Source: Phycisphaerae bacterium
Lineage (GTDB): Bacteria; Planctomycetota; Phycisphaerae; UBA1845; Fen-1342
Direction of reading: 5' to 3'
Length of the DNA: 64,000 nt
NCBI GenBank assembly: GCA_022072445.1
Contig: JAJVHV010000023.1
Span: 1-64,000 of the forward strand
A model generated the notes under the pieces. It was not told the origin of the DNA. It was given only the letters and a program-made list of their open reading frames with translations, and ran no database searches. A program made the translations under genes and the position numbers. Positions 42,912 to 52,435 of the stretch are shown here, in pieces (the first letter of the stretch is position 1; every line of letters begins with the position of its first letter).

Positions 42912-43966
42912 GCAACGTGACCTTCGACGCCTTCGGCTGGATTCACCTCGTCTGGGTCGTCGCCGGACTGCTCGCCCTGGGCGTCTACGGCGTGTGGCAG
43001 CGGCGGCGGGCGTTGCGTTTGTTCGCGTCGCTTCGCCTGCTGGAGCACATCGCCCCGCCGACCGGCTGGTTCCGGCCGCTGCTGCGGCTGGGGCTGGTGA
43101 CGCTGTGTCTGCTGACGACGACGGCGGCGATCATGGGGCCGCGCTGGGGAGAAAGCCAGGAGAAGGTGGTCAAGCGCGGGATTGACGTGCTGGTGCTGCT
43201 GGACGTTTCGCGCTCGATGCTGGCGCGCGACATCGCGCCGAACCGGCTGGAGCGCGCCAAGCTCTCGATCCGCGACGACCTGCTGCCGGCGCTGGCCGGC
43301 GACCGCATCGGCCTGATCGCCTTCGCTGGCGTCGCCGCGCTCAAGTGTCCGCTCACCAGCGACTACGGCTTCTTCCGCCTGGCGCTGGATGAAGTCAGCA
43401 CCGGCAGTTCGCCGCGCGGCGGGACGCTGATCGGCGACGCGATCCGCAAGGCGAGCAAGTGCTTCGACGATCAGCTCGACACGCACCGCGTCGTCCTGCT
43501 GATCACCGACGGCGAGGATCAGGAGAGCTATCCCGAGGAGGCGGCGCGGGCGCTCTGGCAGGAGCAGAAGATCCCGGTGGTGTGCGTCGCGCTGGGCGAC
43601 GAGCGCGACGGGGCGCGCATTCCGGCCGACGCGGCTGGGCAGAAATTCGTCGAGCACGGCGGTCAGACCGTCTGGAGCAAGGCCGACTTCGGCCAGTTAC
43701 GGCGCATCGCCGACATCTCCGACCTGCGGGCGTTCATTCCGGTCGGAACGCGCGACTTCAATCTGGGAGAAATTTACCGTTCGCGGATCGTGCCTGCGAT
43801 CCGCTACAGGGAGCTGGTCGGCAGCGAACAGGTGCAGCAACCGTCGCAGTATCATCGCTTCGCCGTGCTGGCACTGGTGCTGCTGGCGATCGACTCGTTC
43901 CTGCGCGAGGGCCGCCTCGGCCGGGCGCAGTTGCAGCTTGTCATTCGGCGGAGGCGCGTGGCATGA
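42908..43966 (+). CDS. BatB-type VWA membrane protein
   Basis: 352 residues, GTG start in a GTGA overlap. N-terminal helices (IHLVWVVAGLLALGVYG; LGLVTLCLLTTTAAIM) precede VLLDVSRSMLARDIAPNR, DRIGLIAFAG, LTSDYGFF and LLITDGEDQE; a C-terminal helix (FAVLALVLLAIDSFL) closes it. Paralogue of the preceding gene. Coupled by ATGA overlap to the TPR gene. Confidence 0.9.
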   Translation: MSNVTFDAFGWIHLVWVVAGLLALGVYGVWQRRRALRLFASLRLLEHIAPPTGWFRPLLRLGLVTLCLLTTTAAIMGPRWGESQEKVVKRGIDVLVLLDVSRSMLARDIAPNRLERAKLSIRDDLLPALAGDRIGLIAFAGVAALKCPLTSDYGFFRLALDEVSTGSSPRGGTLIGDAIRKASKCFDDQLDTHRVVLLITDGEDQESYPEEAARALWQEQKIPVVCVALGDERDGARIPADAAGQKFVEHGGQTVWSKADFGQLRRIADISDLRAFIPVGTRDFNLGEIYRSRIVPAIRYRELVGSEQVQQPSQYHRFAVLALVLLAIDSFLREGRLGRAQLQLVIRRRRVA

Positions 43967-44925
43967 GCGCCCCCCATGTCTGGCGAGCCGTGTTCCGAGC
44001 CGCGCCGCGCCTCGCGGCGCTGGGTCTCCTGCTTTCCGCCGCGCCGGCGCACGCCGGCGAGACGCCGCGCGACGCCATGCGCCGCGCCGCCGAGGCCTAT
44101 GCCGCGGGGCGTTACGCTGAGGCGGCGGAAATCCTCGAAAAGGTGCCCGAGAGCGGGCGGCGCGAGGATGACGCCGACCTGCTGCACAACCGCGCCGCGA
44201 CGCTCTTCAAGCTGGGCCGCGTGCCCGACGCGCGCGAGCTGTGGGTGCGGGCCGCGGCGATGCGCGATCCGCGGTTCGAGGCGCAGTGCACGTACAACCT
44301 TGGAAACTGCGACTACGCCGAAGCGCTGGCCGGGGCGCAGAGCGGCGACGTGCCGGGCGCGATCGAGCGGCTGAATCGCGCGGCGGCCCGCTACCGCGAC
44401 GCATTGCGGATCGACCCGGCGCTCGACAACGCGCGGGCCAACCTGGAGCTGGCGCATCAGCTTGTCGAGCAGCTCAAGCAGCAGTCGACGACGCAGCCGC
44501 AGTCGCAATCGCAGCCGTCGTCGCAGGGGGACGGCCAGCAGTCGCAGCCCTCGTCGCAACCGTCGTCGCAGAGCCAGCCGAGTTCGGATCAGTCGGGCGA
44601 GGGCGGGCAGCAGGACGATTCGCAGCAGCAGTCATCGCAACCGAGCGAGTCGCAGCCGTCGCAGGAACCGGAGTCCGAGCCGCAGGACGAATCGTCCAAC
44701 GACAACTCGTCGGCTGACGAGCAGCAACCTCAGCAACCGCAATCGCAGCCCGCCGACAGCCAGCCGTCGCCGGAAGAGCAGTTTGAACCGCCGCCGGGCG
44801 TGAAGCTGACGCGCGAAGAAGTCGAGCAGCTCTTGCAGCGCGTGCGCGAAGCGGAGCGCAAGCGGCGCCTGGAGCTGCAACGGCGTGAGGCTGCCAGGTA
44901 CCAGCCTGTAGACAAGGACTGGTGA
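43963..44925 (+). CDS. BatC-type TPR protein with Gln/Ser-rich linker
   Basis: 320 residues. A signal peptide (LAALGLLLSAAPAHA) precedes TPR-like helices: AAEAYAAGRYAEAAEILEKV, RAATLFKLGRVPDARELWV and YRDALRIDPALDNARANLEL. From about 170 to 270 is a repetitive SQPSSQ/PQSQ linker, then REEVEQLLQRVREAERKRRLE, a charged coiled coil typical of BatC/BatE ends. Last gene of the operon. The repeats are CAG/TCG/CCG-rich in DNA. Confidence 0.85.
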   Translation: MSAPHVWRAVFRAAPRLAALGLLLSAAPAHAGETPRDAMRRAAEAYAAGRYAEAAEILEKVPESGRREDDADLLHNRAATLFKLGRVPDARELWVRAAAMRDPRFEAQCTYNLGNCDYAEALAGAQSGDVPGAIERLNRAAARYRDALRIDPALDNARANLELAHQLVEQLKQQSTTQPQSQSQPSSQGDGQQSQPSSQPSSQSQPSSDQSGEGGQQDDSQQQSSQPSESQPSQEPESEPQDESSNDNSSADEQQPQQPQSQPADSQPSPEEQFEPPPGVKLTREEVEQLLQRVREAERKRRLELQRREAARYQPVDKDW

Positions 44926-44987
44926 GAGCGGCTCGCGTGGCGACGGTCGCACGGGCGGCCGAATTCGCCCGACTGCGCCGTTTCCGA

Positions 44988-44993
44988 TACACT
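44988..44993 (+). promoter_or_regulatory. -10 box (TACACT) eight nt before ABC exporter ATG
   Basis: Same spacing class as the ffh and rarA boxes; predicts a leaderless or near-leaderless mRNA. -35 is weak. Confidence 0.45.
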
Positions 44994-45001
44994 CCGACGC
45001 G

Positions 45002-46912
45002 ATGAGCATCGAGCCGCAAAATAGCGAACCTTCGGCCGGTGGGCTGCTGGCGCAGCGCCGCGACCGTCTGCCGGACCGCGCCGCGATGGCGCGCTCGTTC
45101 TGGCGCATGCTGCGGCTGGTGGTTCCGCACCGGCGTCCGATGATCTGGGGCGTGCTGCTCGGGCTGGGCGTGGCCGCGACGTACGCCGCCAGCCTGGGTG
45201 GCATCCTGCCGGTGATGAAGGTCGTCGTCGAGAATCAGGGCGTTGGCGCCTGGTTGACCGGTCAGGCCGAGCGGCACGCCGGATGGTATTCACCTCTGCT
45301 CACGTCGCTGGCCGGCTGGTTTCCCGCGGCGGACGCGCCCCACGCGCGGATGAACTCGCTGCTCGTGCTCGTCGGCGTGCTTGTGGGCATCAACCTGCTG
45401 GGCAACGTGCTGCGCTGCTGCTCGCAATATCTTGTGTTGTACGCGTCGAATCGCGTCGTGATGGACCTTCGCCGCCGGATGTACGCCAAGGCCCTGCACC
45501 TTCCGCTCACCTCGATCGCCGACAACGTTTCGAACACCGTCAGCCAGTTCATGTCGGACGTGCGCGAGGTGTTTCTGGGCATTGTCACGCTCTTCGGCAA
45601 GGTGGCCCGCGAGCCGCTGAAGGCCGTGTGCGTGCTGATCGTCGCGCTGGCGATGGATTGGCGGCTGACGGTCGTGGCCCTCTCGATTGCTCCCATCGCG
45701 ATCGGCTTTCTGTGGTACTTCGGCCGCAAAGTGCGCAAGGCGACGGTGCGGTTGCTCAGCGGATATGGGCTTATGCTCGGCTCGCTGGAAGAATCGCTTC
45801 AGGGCGTCGCCGTCGTGAAAGCCTACGCCCGCCAGGGACACGAACGCCGCCGCATGTGGCAGCTCGAACGCCGCATGTTCAAACATCAGCTCCGCCTGGC
45901 CTGGATCGAGTCGATCAGCTCGCCGCTGATTGAGATCTGCGGCGTGCTGGCGGCGGCGGCGGGAATCGTCTGGCTGGGCGCGCGGACGTTCGCGGGCGAG
46001 ATCGACCCGTCGCGCTTCATCACCATGGTGGTGCTGCTGTCGGCGATGCTCGACCCGGTCCGCAAGATCGCGAACGTCTATAACATGGTGCAGCGTTCCG
46101 GGGCGGCGGCGCATCGCATCTTCGAGTTCCTCGACTGGCCGGAGGAAGACCCGGTGCGCGACGGGCCGCGTCTGCCCGCCCAGGCGCACGAGGTGCGTTT
46201 CGCCGGCGTGACCTTCCGCTACAGCCCGAGCGCACCGCCGGCGGTGAACGACGTGACGCTGACCGTGTCGCCGGGCGAGTGCGTCGCGATTGTCGGGCCG
46301 AACGGCAGCGGCAAATCAACACTGCTCAAGCTGCTGCCGCGGTTCCTGGAGCCGCAGGCCGGAGCGGTGCTGATCGACGGGCTCCACGTCGCCGAACTGA
46401 ATCTGCGCAGCCTGCGCGAGCACGTCGCGATCGTCGCGCAGTCGCCCGTCATCTTCGCCCGCAGCGTCCGCGAGAACATCGCCTACGGCAAGCCCGATGC
46501 GACGCTCGACGAAGTGCGCGACGCGGCCCGCCGCGCCTACGCCGCCGATTTCATCGAGCAGTGGCCGAACGGCTACGAGACCGTGCTCGGCGAGTTCGGC
46601 ACGAGCGTCTCGGGCGGACAACGTCAGCGGATCGCGATCGCGCGAGCGCTGCTGAAGCCGGCGTCGATTCTCATCTTCGACGAGGCCACCAGCGAGGTCG
46701 ACGCCGAGAGCGAGCGCAGAATCCACGCCGCACTCGACGAGCTGCGGCGCGGCAAGACGACGTTTCTGATCGCCCATCGGCACACAGTGATGGACATGGC
46801 CGATCGGATCGTCGTGATGGACGAAGGCCAGATCGTCGACGCCGGCACGCAGACCGAGCTGCTGGAGCGCTGCCCGCTCTTTCAGGGGCTGTACGCGGCG
46901 CACCCGGTCTAG
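45002..46912 (+). CDS. MsbA-like ABC exporter (fused TM and ATPase)
   Basis: 636 residues. Six membrane helices (about 45-330) in an ABC-exporter domain with [19 protein letters not shown], then an ATPase: Walker [18 protein letters not shown] (about 437), Q-loop [13 protein letters not shown], signature [18 protein letters not shown], Walker [13 protein letters not shown] and H-loop LIAHRH. Homodimer expected; substrate may be lipid or drug. ATG 45002 fixed by the -10 box. Separate from the Bat operon by 76 nt. Confidence 0.92.
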   Translation: MSIEPQNSEPSAGGLLAQRRDRLPDRAAMARSFWRMLRLVVPHRRPMIWGVLLGLGVAATYAASLGGILPVMKVVVENQGVGAWLTGQAERHAGWYSPLLTSLAGWFPAADAPHARMNSLLVLVGVLVGINLLGNVLRCCSQYLVLYASNRVVMDLRRRMYAKALHLPLTSIADNVSNTVSQFMSDVREVFLGIVTLFGKVAREPLKAVCVLIVALAMDWRLTVVALSIAPIAIGFLWYFGRKVRKATVRLLSGYGLMLGSLEESLQGVAVVKAYARQGHERRRMWQLERRMFKHQLRLAWIESISSPLIEICGVLAAAAGIVWLGARTFAGEIDPSRFITMVVLLSAMLDPVRKIANVYNMVQRSGAAAHRIFEFLDWPEEDPVRDGPRLPAQAHEVRFAGVTFRYSPSAPPAVNDVTLTVSPGECVAIVGPNGSGKSTLLKLLPRFLEPQAGAVLIDGLHVAELNLRSLREHVAIVAQSPVIFARSVRENIAYGKPDATLDEVRDAARRAYAADFIEQWPNGYETVLGEFGTSVSGGQRQRIAIARALLKPASILIFDEATSEVDAESERRIHAALDELRRGKTTFLIAHRHTVMDMADRIVVMDEGQIVDAGTQTELLERCPLFQGLYAAHPV

Positions 46913-46945
46913 TGCAGTGCCTCAGGAATGTCCCAACGTGTGGAC

Positions 46946-47010
46946 GGGGAGCATCGGCCTCTGGCCGGTGTGAAATCCACGACCGCACCGGCCAGAGGCC
47001 GATGCTCCCC
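46946..47010. terminator. 25-bp perfect stem hairpin between convergent genes
   Basis: Arms 46946-46970 and 46986-47010 are perfectly complementary (GGGGAGCATCGGCC... and reverse) around a 15-nt loop. It lies between the ABC exporter stop and the opposite-strand dockerin-tailed gene. Probably a bidirectional terminator; no T-run. Confidence 0.7.
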
Positions 47011-47052
47011 ACGCTGGATACGGTGGCACGCTTGCGAGGCAGTACACTAGCT

Positions 47053-48000
47053 TCAGCAGCCGCCGGCCGTGAGCGCGGCCGTAAACGCATCGATGTCAAA
47101 CCCGTTGACGCTGCCGTCGCCGTTCATGTCGCCGGCGCATGGTGAGCACGGCGCTGCGGCGCCGGTCAGCAGCTCAACGAATGGATCGACGTCGAAGCCG
47201 TTGACCGACCCGTCGCAGTTCGCGTCGCATGGCAGGCACGCCGGCACGAACGCCAGGCCGAGTACGTTGGTCGAACCGGTGAATCCGATCAGCGTCGCAT
47301 GACCCGTCGAAGTGTCGACGCGGTAGAGCGGGTTGTCGTTGCCCGGAGAACCCGTGTTATCGGTGGCGAGAAGCCCCAGCACCGGATCAAACGCCATCCC
47401 GACGCCAACGTGCGGAAATGGCATGCCCGGCGCTCCGAACGGCCCGACGAGCGTGGTCGCACCGTTCGACAGGTCAAGGCGATGCAGCCGCTGTGCTCCA
47501 ATCTCCGCGAGGTACATCACGCCGTTCGTCGAGTCGTACGCGATGTCGAGGATGCCCGTCACCCCGGTGATCGTGGCGATGACCGCGGCCGCACCTGTGG
47601 TCCGGCTGACGCGGTAGAGTTTCGGCGAACCACTGCCGCTGGCAACGCCGTAGAGCGTGTCGTCGTCCGGGTCATACTCCAGTCCGTGGAAGAAGAACGT
47701 GCCGAGCGGTCCAATGCTCGTCGTGGCTCCCGTGCCAGGATCGACGCGCAGGAGCAGCGACGTCATCGAATCGCTCGTTGTCGCGTATAGCACGCGTTGC
47801 GACGAGTCCCAGGCCAGCGACGCCACAAACGGATGGCTGAACGGTCCGATGATCGTGCCGGCCCCCGTCTGGGGATTGATCTCAAGCAGGTTGCCAAGCG
47901 CGTTGTCAGCAGCGAACAGTCGAACATTGGCCTGCGCGGTGGCGAACGGGACGGCCGCGCCGATTGCGGTCACAAGTTGCAGCAGCGTAAATCGCGTCAT
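47053..48000 (-). CDS. secreted beta-propeller-like protein with dockerin-like tail
   Basis: 315 residues. Signal peptide to about TAQA. The body repeats LYxVDxxTGxxTxIGPxG-type motifs (NLLEINPQTGAGTIIGPFSHPF; HRLDLSNGATTLVGPFGAP), which suggests a beta-propeller. The last 60 residues are two dockerin-type loops, ANCDGSVNGFDVD and DMNGDGSVNGFDID, nearly the same as in the RCC1 protein. The ATG at 48000 has GAGGAG nine nt upstream (TTG two codons earlier rejected). Confidence 0.85.
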   Translation of the reverse strand: MTRFTLLQLVTAIGAAVPFATAQANVRLFAADNALGNLLEINPQTGAGTIIGPFSHPFVASLAWDSSQRVLYATTSDSMTSLLLRVDPGTGATTSIGPLGTFFFHGLEYDPDDDTLYGVASGSGSPKLYRVSRTTGAAAVIATITGVTGILDIAYDSTNGVMYLAEIGAQRLHRLDLSNGATTLVGPFGAPGMPFPHVGVGMAFDPVLGLLATDNTGSPGNDNPLYRVDTSTGHATLIGFTGSTNVLGLAFVPACLPCDANCDGSVNGFDVDPFVELLTGAAAPCSPCAGDMNGDGSVNGFDIDAFTAALTAGGC

Positions 48001-48029
48001 GGGCAACGCTCCTCGTCGAACTGTGCCTT

Positions 48030-49739
48030 CTAGTTGCTCGCTCCGACCGCCGCGGGCCGCGCAGCCGCCGCGGTTTCGGTCGGCCCGCGGAACCCCGCGG
48101 TCACGCGCTTCATCATCTCGGACGGCGGCGGCGGCTTGGGCAGCGGAGCAGCCTTGATCATCCGGTCAGCCGGAACGCCAAACGCGGCCGGGTGCAGATA
48201 GCGGCCGCGCTCGGCGACGGGCTTGTCGACTTCGAGCGGAATGCGATTCTGATTCGCGAACGCGTCGTGCCGCACGCCGGTCACCTGCCACGAAACTTCG
48301 GTCCGCGGCGCGCTCGTGCGGATCGTGAAGCGATTGCCGGTGATCCGGGCGGTGATTTTGGCCTGAACGAACGCATCGCCGTCGGCGTCGTCGAGCACGG
48401 TGAGCTGGTAGCGGAAGTCGCGATTGAGCGCTTCGAACCAGTCGGGCAGCGTGATGGTCGCGTAGCCGCGTTCGTCGGTCACGATGTTGCCGTTATAGAT
48501 GTTCATCATCTCCGGCGACTCGACGAACGAGTGATAGAGATACTTGTTCTCGGGATCGAGCGGGTGATCGATCTTGAACGAGCCGCCGCCCTTGGACATG
48601 TTTCCGGTCACTTCAAGATCGCCGTTCAGGTACGCGTCGCCGCCCGCTGAGTAGATGGCGTAGTTGGCCGTGGTGGCGACATTCTGGTCTTCCAGGTAGA
48701 TGCCGTAGTTCACGCCGATGGGGTTGTTTGTGAAGGGTGATTGCACGTACAGCCCGGTGTTGTTGTCGATGCCGGTTCCTTGATCCCAGATGCCGGTGCC
48801 GATGCTGATGCCATAGTTGTTTTCGATGTGGCCGGTCGAGCCCCAGCCGCAGCCGGCGGTCGCGGCGATGCCGAAGTTCCAGGTAATCGTGCCCGGCCCC
48901 TCAAGTACGCCGCCCAGCAGGTTACCGAGGTTGTTGTAGACGTGCCCGCTGCCGCGATGGCTGCTGGCACCATACAGGCCGTTCACGAAATCAAGCGTCT
49001 TGTCCGAGTTCGCGCTGATGTGGCACTCAAAGCCGTTGGCGTAGACCTGCTTGGTGTTTACCCCGGTCAGGTCGAGGTCGGGATCGAGCGACACCGTCGC
49101 CAACAGCGGCGCCCAGAACTCGGAGCTGCTGAAATCGGTGATGACGTGCGAGAAGTCGTGCACGCGGTCGAACTGCGGCCACGGACCGCCGCCCAGCCCG
49201 AAATTAGCGTCATTGCCCTGCGCCGTGCGCGTCTCCGTGCGAAAATCGCCCGCCACGTGCAGCAGATGCTCCGGCGTCGACGTCCCAATTCCCACGTCAT
49301 TCGCCGCGTCAACCACGATGCCGCGTGTCTGCAGCGAAAACGGCGCCGCCGTCAGTCGCTGGCGCGGCGCGAGCGTCGTGTAGGCCCCGCCGCCCGATGG
49401 CCGGACATCGATCTCAAGCCACAGCGCGGCGTCCATGAACACCGGACCGAAGTCCAACTCGACGGTGAACAGCCCGTCGCTCACAGCGACCGGCGGCGGA
49501 TTCGGACCGGCGCCGTCGAACACCAGCGTCGGGCCGACCGTGCCGCCGCCGGTTGCGGCGTCGTAGAGTGTGAATCGCATGTCGTAGTTGCCCGCCGCGG
49601 CTGTACTGCCGTCCTGGAGCATTCCCTGATAGGTCAACTGCGTGCCGGGTGGCGCGGCGCGGACGATGGTCGCGGCGAGAAGGCTTAGGGCAACGAGCAG
49701 TGCTGCGGCGTGGCGCGGTCTTGCGATGTGGTTTTGCAT
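48030..49739 (-). CDS. secreted fibre-like protein (paralogue of next upstream)
   Basis: 569 residues. Signal peptide LLVALSLLAATIVRA. An N-terminal domain begins TYQGMLQDG, followed by VGIGTSTPEHLLHVAGD, a phrase known from phage tail-fibre/S74-adjacent proteins, and a middle region of Asn/Gly-rich beta repeats (NNYGISIGTGIW). From about residue 387 a conserved C-terminal domain starts IDHPLDPENKYLYHSF and includes NIVTDERGYATITLPDWFEALNRDFRYQLTV. The downstream tail is Pro/Ala-rich. Chosen ATG 49739 has AGGGAG. Confidence 0.75.
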   Translation of the reverse strand: MQNHIARPRHAAALLVALSLLAATIVRAAPPGTQLTYQGMLQDGSTAAAGNYDMRFTLYDAATGGGTVGPTLVFDGAGPNPPPVAVSDGLFTVELDFGPVFMDAALWLEIDVRPSGGGAYTTLAPRQRLTAAPFSLQTRGIVVDAANDVGIGTSTPEHLLHVAGDFRTETRTAQGNDANFGLGGGPWPQFDRVHDFSHVITDFSSSEFWAPLLATVSLDPDLDLTGVNTKQVYANGFECHISANSDKTLDFVNGLYGASSHRGSGHVYNNLGNLLGGVLEGPGTITWNFGIAATAGCGWGSTGHIENNYGISIGTGIWDQGTGIDNNTGLYVQSPFTNNPIGVNYGIYLEDQNVATTANYAIYSAGGDAYLNGDLEVTGNMSKGGGSFKIDHPLDPENKYLYHSFVESPEMMNIYNGNIVTDERGYATITLPDWFEALNRDFRYQLTVLDDADGDAFVQAKITARITGNRFTIRTSAPRTEVSWQVTGVRHDAFANQNRIPLEVDKPVAERGRYLHPAAFGVPADRMIKAAPLPKPPPPSEMMKRVTAGFRGPTETAAAARPAAVGASN

Positions 49740-49846
49740 GGTAGTACTCCCTTGACCCGTTGGGTTCATTTCCGTCATGCGGTAACCATCCGAAGCGCCG
49801 CTCGGCAGTGTGATGCGGCAGACACGCCGAGCGCGGCGGTGCATCT

Positions 49847-52270
49847 CTAGTCGCGTGTGTCAACCGACTGCGCGGGCGCCATGCTCGGCTCCGGCGCATC
49901 ACCCAGGGAATCGACGCCGCGCGACGGCGGCTGGCCGTACAACTCCGGCTGCAGGTACTTGCCGCGCTCGTGCGGCTCTTTCTCGATTTCCGCGGGTTGC
50001 GGATTGGCCCGCATGTATGGGTCGTTGCGAAGTGCGCTCACCTGCCACGAGACCTTGACGCCGGGCTTGTTTGTGCGAATCGCGAAGCTGTTGCCGCTGA
50101 TCTCCTCGGCGACGATTGCCTGGGCAAACTGGCCGATGACGGTGAGCTGATAGCGGAAGTCGCGGTTGATGGCCTCGAAGTAGTCGGGAAGCGTGACCGT
50201 TGCCAGGCCGTCACCATCGGTGAGAACGTTGCCGCTGTAGACATTCAGCACCTCGGGGCTTTCCATGGAGAAGTGCCGCAACAGCTTGTCCTCGGGGTCG
50301 AGCGGGTGATCGATGGTGAACGGCTTGACTCCCGTCGCAGTCAGGTCGCCATTCACGCGCACGCGGCCCGAGAAATAGCCGGCGTAGCCGGAGGTGTGCG
50401 TGGAGGAGACAGCTCCGTAGACGCCGTAGCTGTCGCCCGCGAGGTAGCCGGTCGTCGTCTTGTCCGGTTCGAACTGATACGGCCGGTTGAAGCCGTAGAC
50501 CCCGGCGCCGGGACCCGCCATGTATGCATAGGGCGTGCTGTTGGAATTTCCCAACCACACGGCGTAGACGCCGTACCCGGTGTTGGAGTCGGCGTAGACG
50601 CCGACGCCGTCGGGGGTGGTTCCGTACACGCCCCAGCCGCTGCCCGCCTGCGAACCATGGACGCCGATGCCATTTCCAGCCGTGCCGTTATTGACGCCGC
50701 GAACGGCAGCGGAGTATCCGCCGGGCGCCGTGCTGTTGACAAAGCCGCGGACGCCGCTGGCGCTGCTGCTGGTGGAGTCCGTTTCGCCCTGCACACCGGG
50801 AAAGGTCCCGGAGCCGGTCTTGATGCCGCGGATGCCAATGTTGCTTGTGGTCGCGCGGATGCCGCCGACTGATCCGGAGTTGGCCACGTCGACCGAGGCC
50901 GCGGGTGCCGTGACGCCGACGCCGACGCGTCCGCCCAGGCCGGCCCCCGCGATCAAAACGTCGCCCCCGTTGTGGTTGAGGTACAGGTCACTGGCCGATC
51001 CGTTGTCACGAGCCATGATCTCGTTGTCGTCGAGCGCGATGTTCAACCCCCCCACGGCGCCCGTCACGATGAAGCCCCCCGAGCCGAGCGCGGCGTCCAG
51101 CCCGCCCGTCACGTGCAGCGGCACGGCCGGCGAGGAAATTCCAATGCCCACCGCGTCACCGAAGAAGCTCTGCCCGCCGTCGGCGTAAATCGCGTAGCTG
51201 GTCGGGAACGCCGTTGGGTCTCCCTGGTTTTCCAGGTAGATGCCGTAGTGATTCGTCAGCGGGCTGTTGCGGCTGGGCGTGTGGACATACAGACCGTGGT
51301 CATCGGTGACTGAGCCTCCCGAGGTGCGGTGGCCGCTGTAGATTTCGATGGCCCGATTATCGGCGATCACGGCGTCGCCGCGGCCGTCGCTGGACACCAC
51401 CAGGCCGGTCTGCTGATCGACGACGCCGGTGCCGCCGGCGAAGACGGCGGCGCCGCGCAGCGTGTCCAGCGTGCCCGTGCCGACGTAGTCGCACGTGATG
51501 TCGCAGCCCAGGAGCGTCGAGATATTCCGCGTATTGGTGGCGGGCACGGTCGTGTGGAAGAACTGGCCGAGCACCGGCTTGCTGGCGTCCTCCGACGGGT
51601 CGAGCTCGAGGTGCGAGGTCAGCCCGGTCCAGAAGAACGCCGGCGTCGTCAGGTCGGTGAGGCGATGCGAGAAATCGAAGATTCGCTCGCGGACCGTGTC
51701 GGTGCCGAAGATACCCGCGTTGCCGAACGCGACACGCGCATTGGCGCGCAGGTCGCCGTTGACGTCGAGCTGCACGCCGGGCGTGGGGGTGCCCACACCC
51801 ACGTTGCCGGCGTTGGTGTTGTAGATGCCCGTGCCATTGACCGCCCACGGGCCGCCGGCCGCCGCGTTCAAGGCGAACAGGGCGAACGGCGCCGGCGTGA
51901 GCGGCTGGCGCGGCGCGAGTGCGGTGCCATTGACTTCGATTTGCAGCCAGCGTGCCTCGCCATTGAATGCACCCGGGCCGAATTCGTCGGCTTCGTTGAG
52001 TTGCACGCTGAACAGACCACCGGCGACCGTCGTGCCCGGCTTGCTCACGACGCCGCCGATCGGGTTTCCGCCGGTCGGCGGCTCGCCGCTGCCGGGCGCG
52101 TCCCAGAGCGTGAACTGAAGGTCGTAGGCGCCGTCGGCCGGCTGCGAGCCGTCGGTCAGGCTGCCCTGATAGGTCCACGTGGGCTGCAGGGGCGTCTGGC
52201 CCAGGCCGCTGGCCGGCAGGCACAGGGACAGAGGCAGCAGGGCGAGAATCAACATCGTTTTTGCGGACAT
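49847..52270 (-). CDS. large secreted fibre-like protein
   Basis: 807 residues, with the same plan: signal peptide to GLGQ, an N-terminal TYQGSLTDGSQP domain, several VGIGISSPAVPLHV/VGVGVTAP units and long Gly/Asn-rich beta repeats. At about residue 650 the C-terminal IDHPLDPEDKLLRHFSMESPEV domain follows, ending in LPDYFEAINRDFRYQLTV. I take the ATG at 52270, which has GGAG nine nt upstream; one at 52276 would have a spacing of three. Paralogue of the gene 107 nt downstream. Confidence 0.75.
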   Translation of the reverse strand: MSAKTMLILALLPLSLCLPASGLGQTPLQPTWTYQGSLTDGSQPADGAYDLQFTLWDAPGSGEPPTGGNPIGGVVSKPGTTVAGGLFSVQLNEADEFGPGAFNGEARWLQIEVNGTALAPRQPLTPAPFALFALNAAAGGPWAVNGTGIYNTNAGNVGVGTPTPGVQLDVNGDLRANARVAFGNAGIFGTDTVRERIFDFSHRLTDLTTPAFFWTGLTSHLELDPSEDASKPVLGQFFHTTVPATNTRNISTLLGCDITCDYVGTGTLDTLRGAAVFAGGTGVVDQQTGLVVSSDGRGDAVIADNRAIEIYSGHRTSGGSVTDDHGLYVHTPSRNSPLTNHYGIYLENQGDPTAFPTSYAIYADGGQSFFGDAVGIGISSPAVPLHVTGGLDAALGSGGFIVTGAVGGLNIALDDNEIMARDNGSASDLYLNHNGGDVLIAGAGLGGRVGVGVTAPAASVDVANSGSVGGIRATTSNIGIRGIKTGSGTFPGVQGETDSTSSSASGVRGFVNSTAPGGYSAAVRGVNNGTAGNGIGVHGSQAGSGWGVYGTTPDGVGVYADSNTGYGVYAVWLGNSNSTPYAYMAGPGAGVYGFNRPYQFEPDKTTTGYLAGDSYGVYGAVSSTHTSGYAGYFSGRVRVNGDLTATGVKPFTIDHPLDPEDKLLRHFSMESPEVLNVYSGNVLTDGDGLATVTLPDYFEAINRDFRYQLTVIGQFAQAIVAEEISGNSFAIRTNKPGVKVSWQVSALRNDPYMRANPQPAEIEKEPHERGKYLQPELYGQPPSRGVDSLGDAPEPSMAPAQSVDTRD

Positions 52271-52435
52271 GACCATCGTCTCCGTTGCGTTTTTGTTGTG
52301 AACGTGCCGCGCGCGACTCGATCGGATACCATGAGCGTGCGGGCTTCGGCAGCCACCGCCGAATCGATGACGGCTTACAGCGATTCGTACGTGTCCGGCG
52401 CCGTCAACCCGTCAGCGAATCGGGTCATCTCTCGA

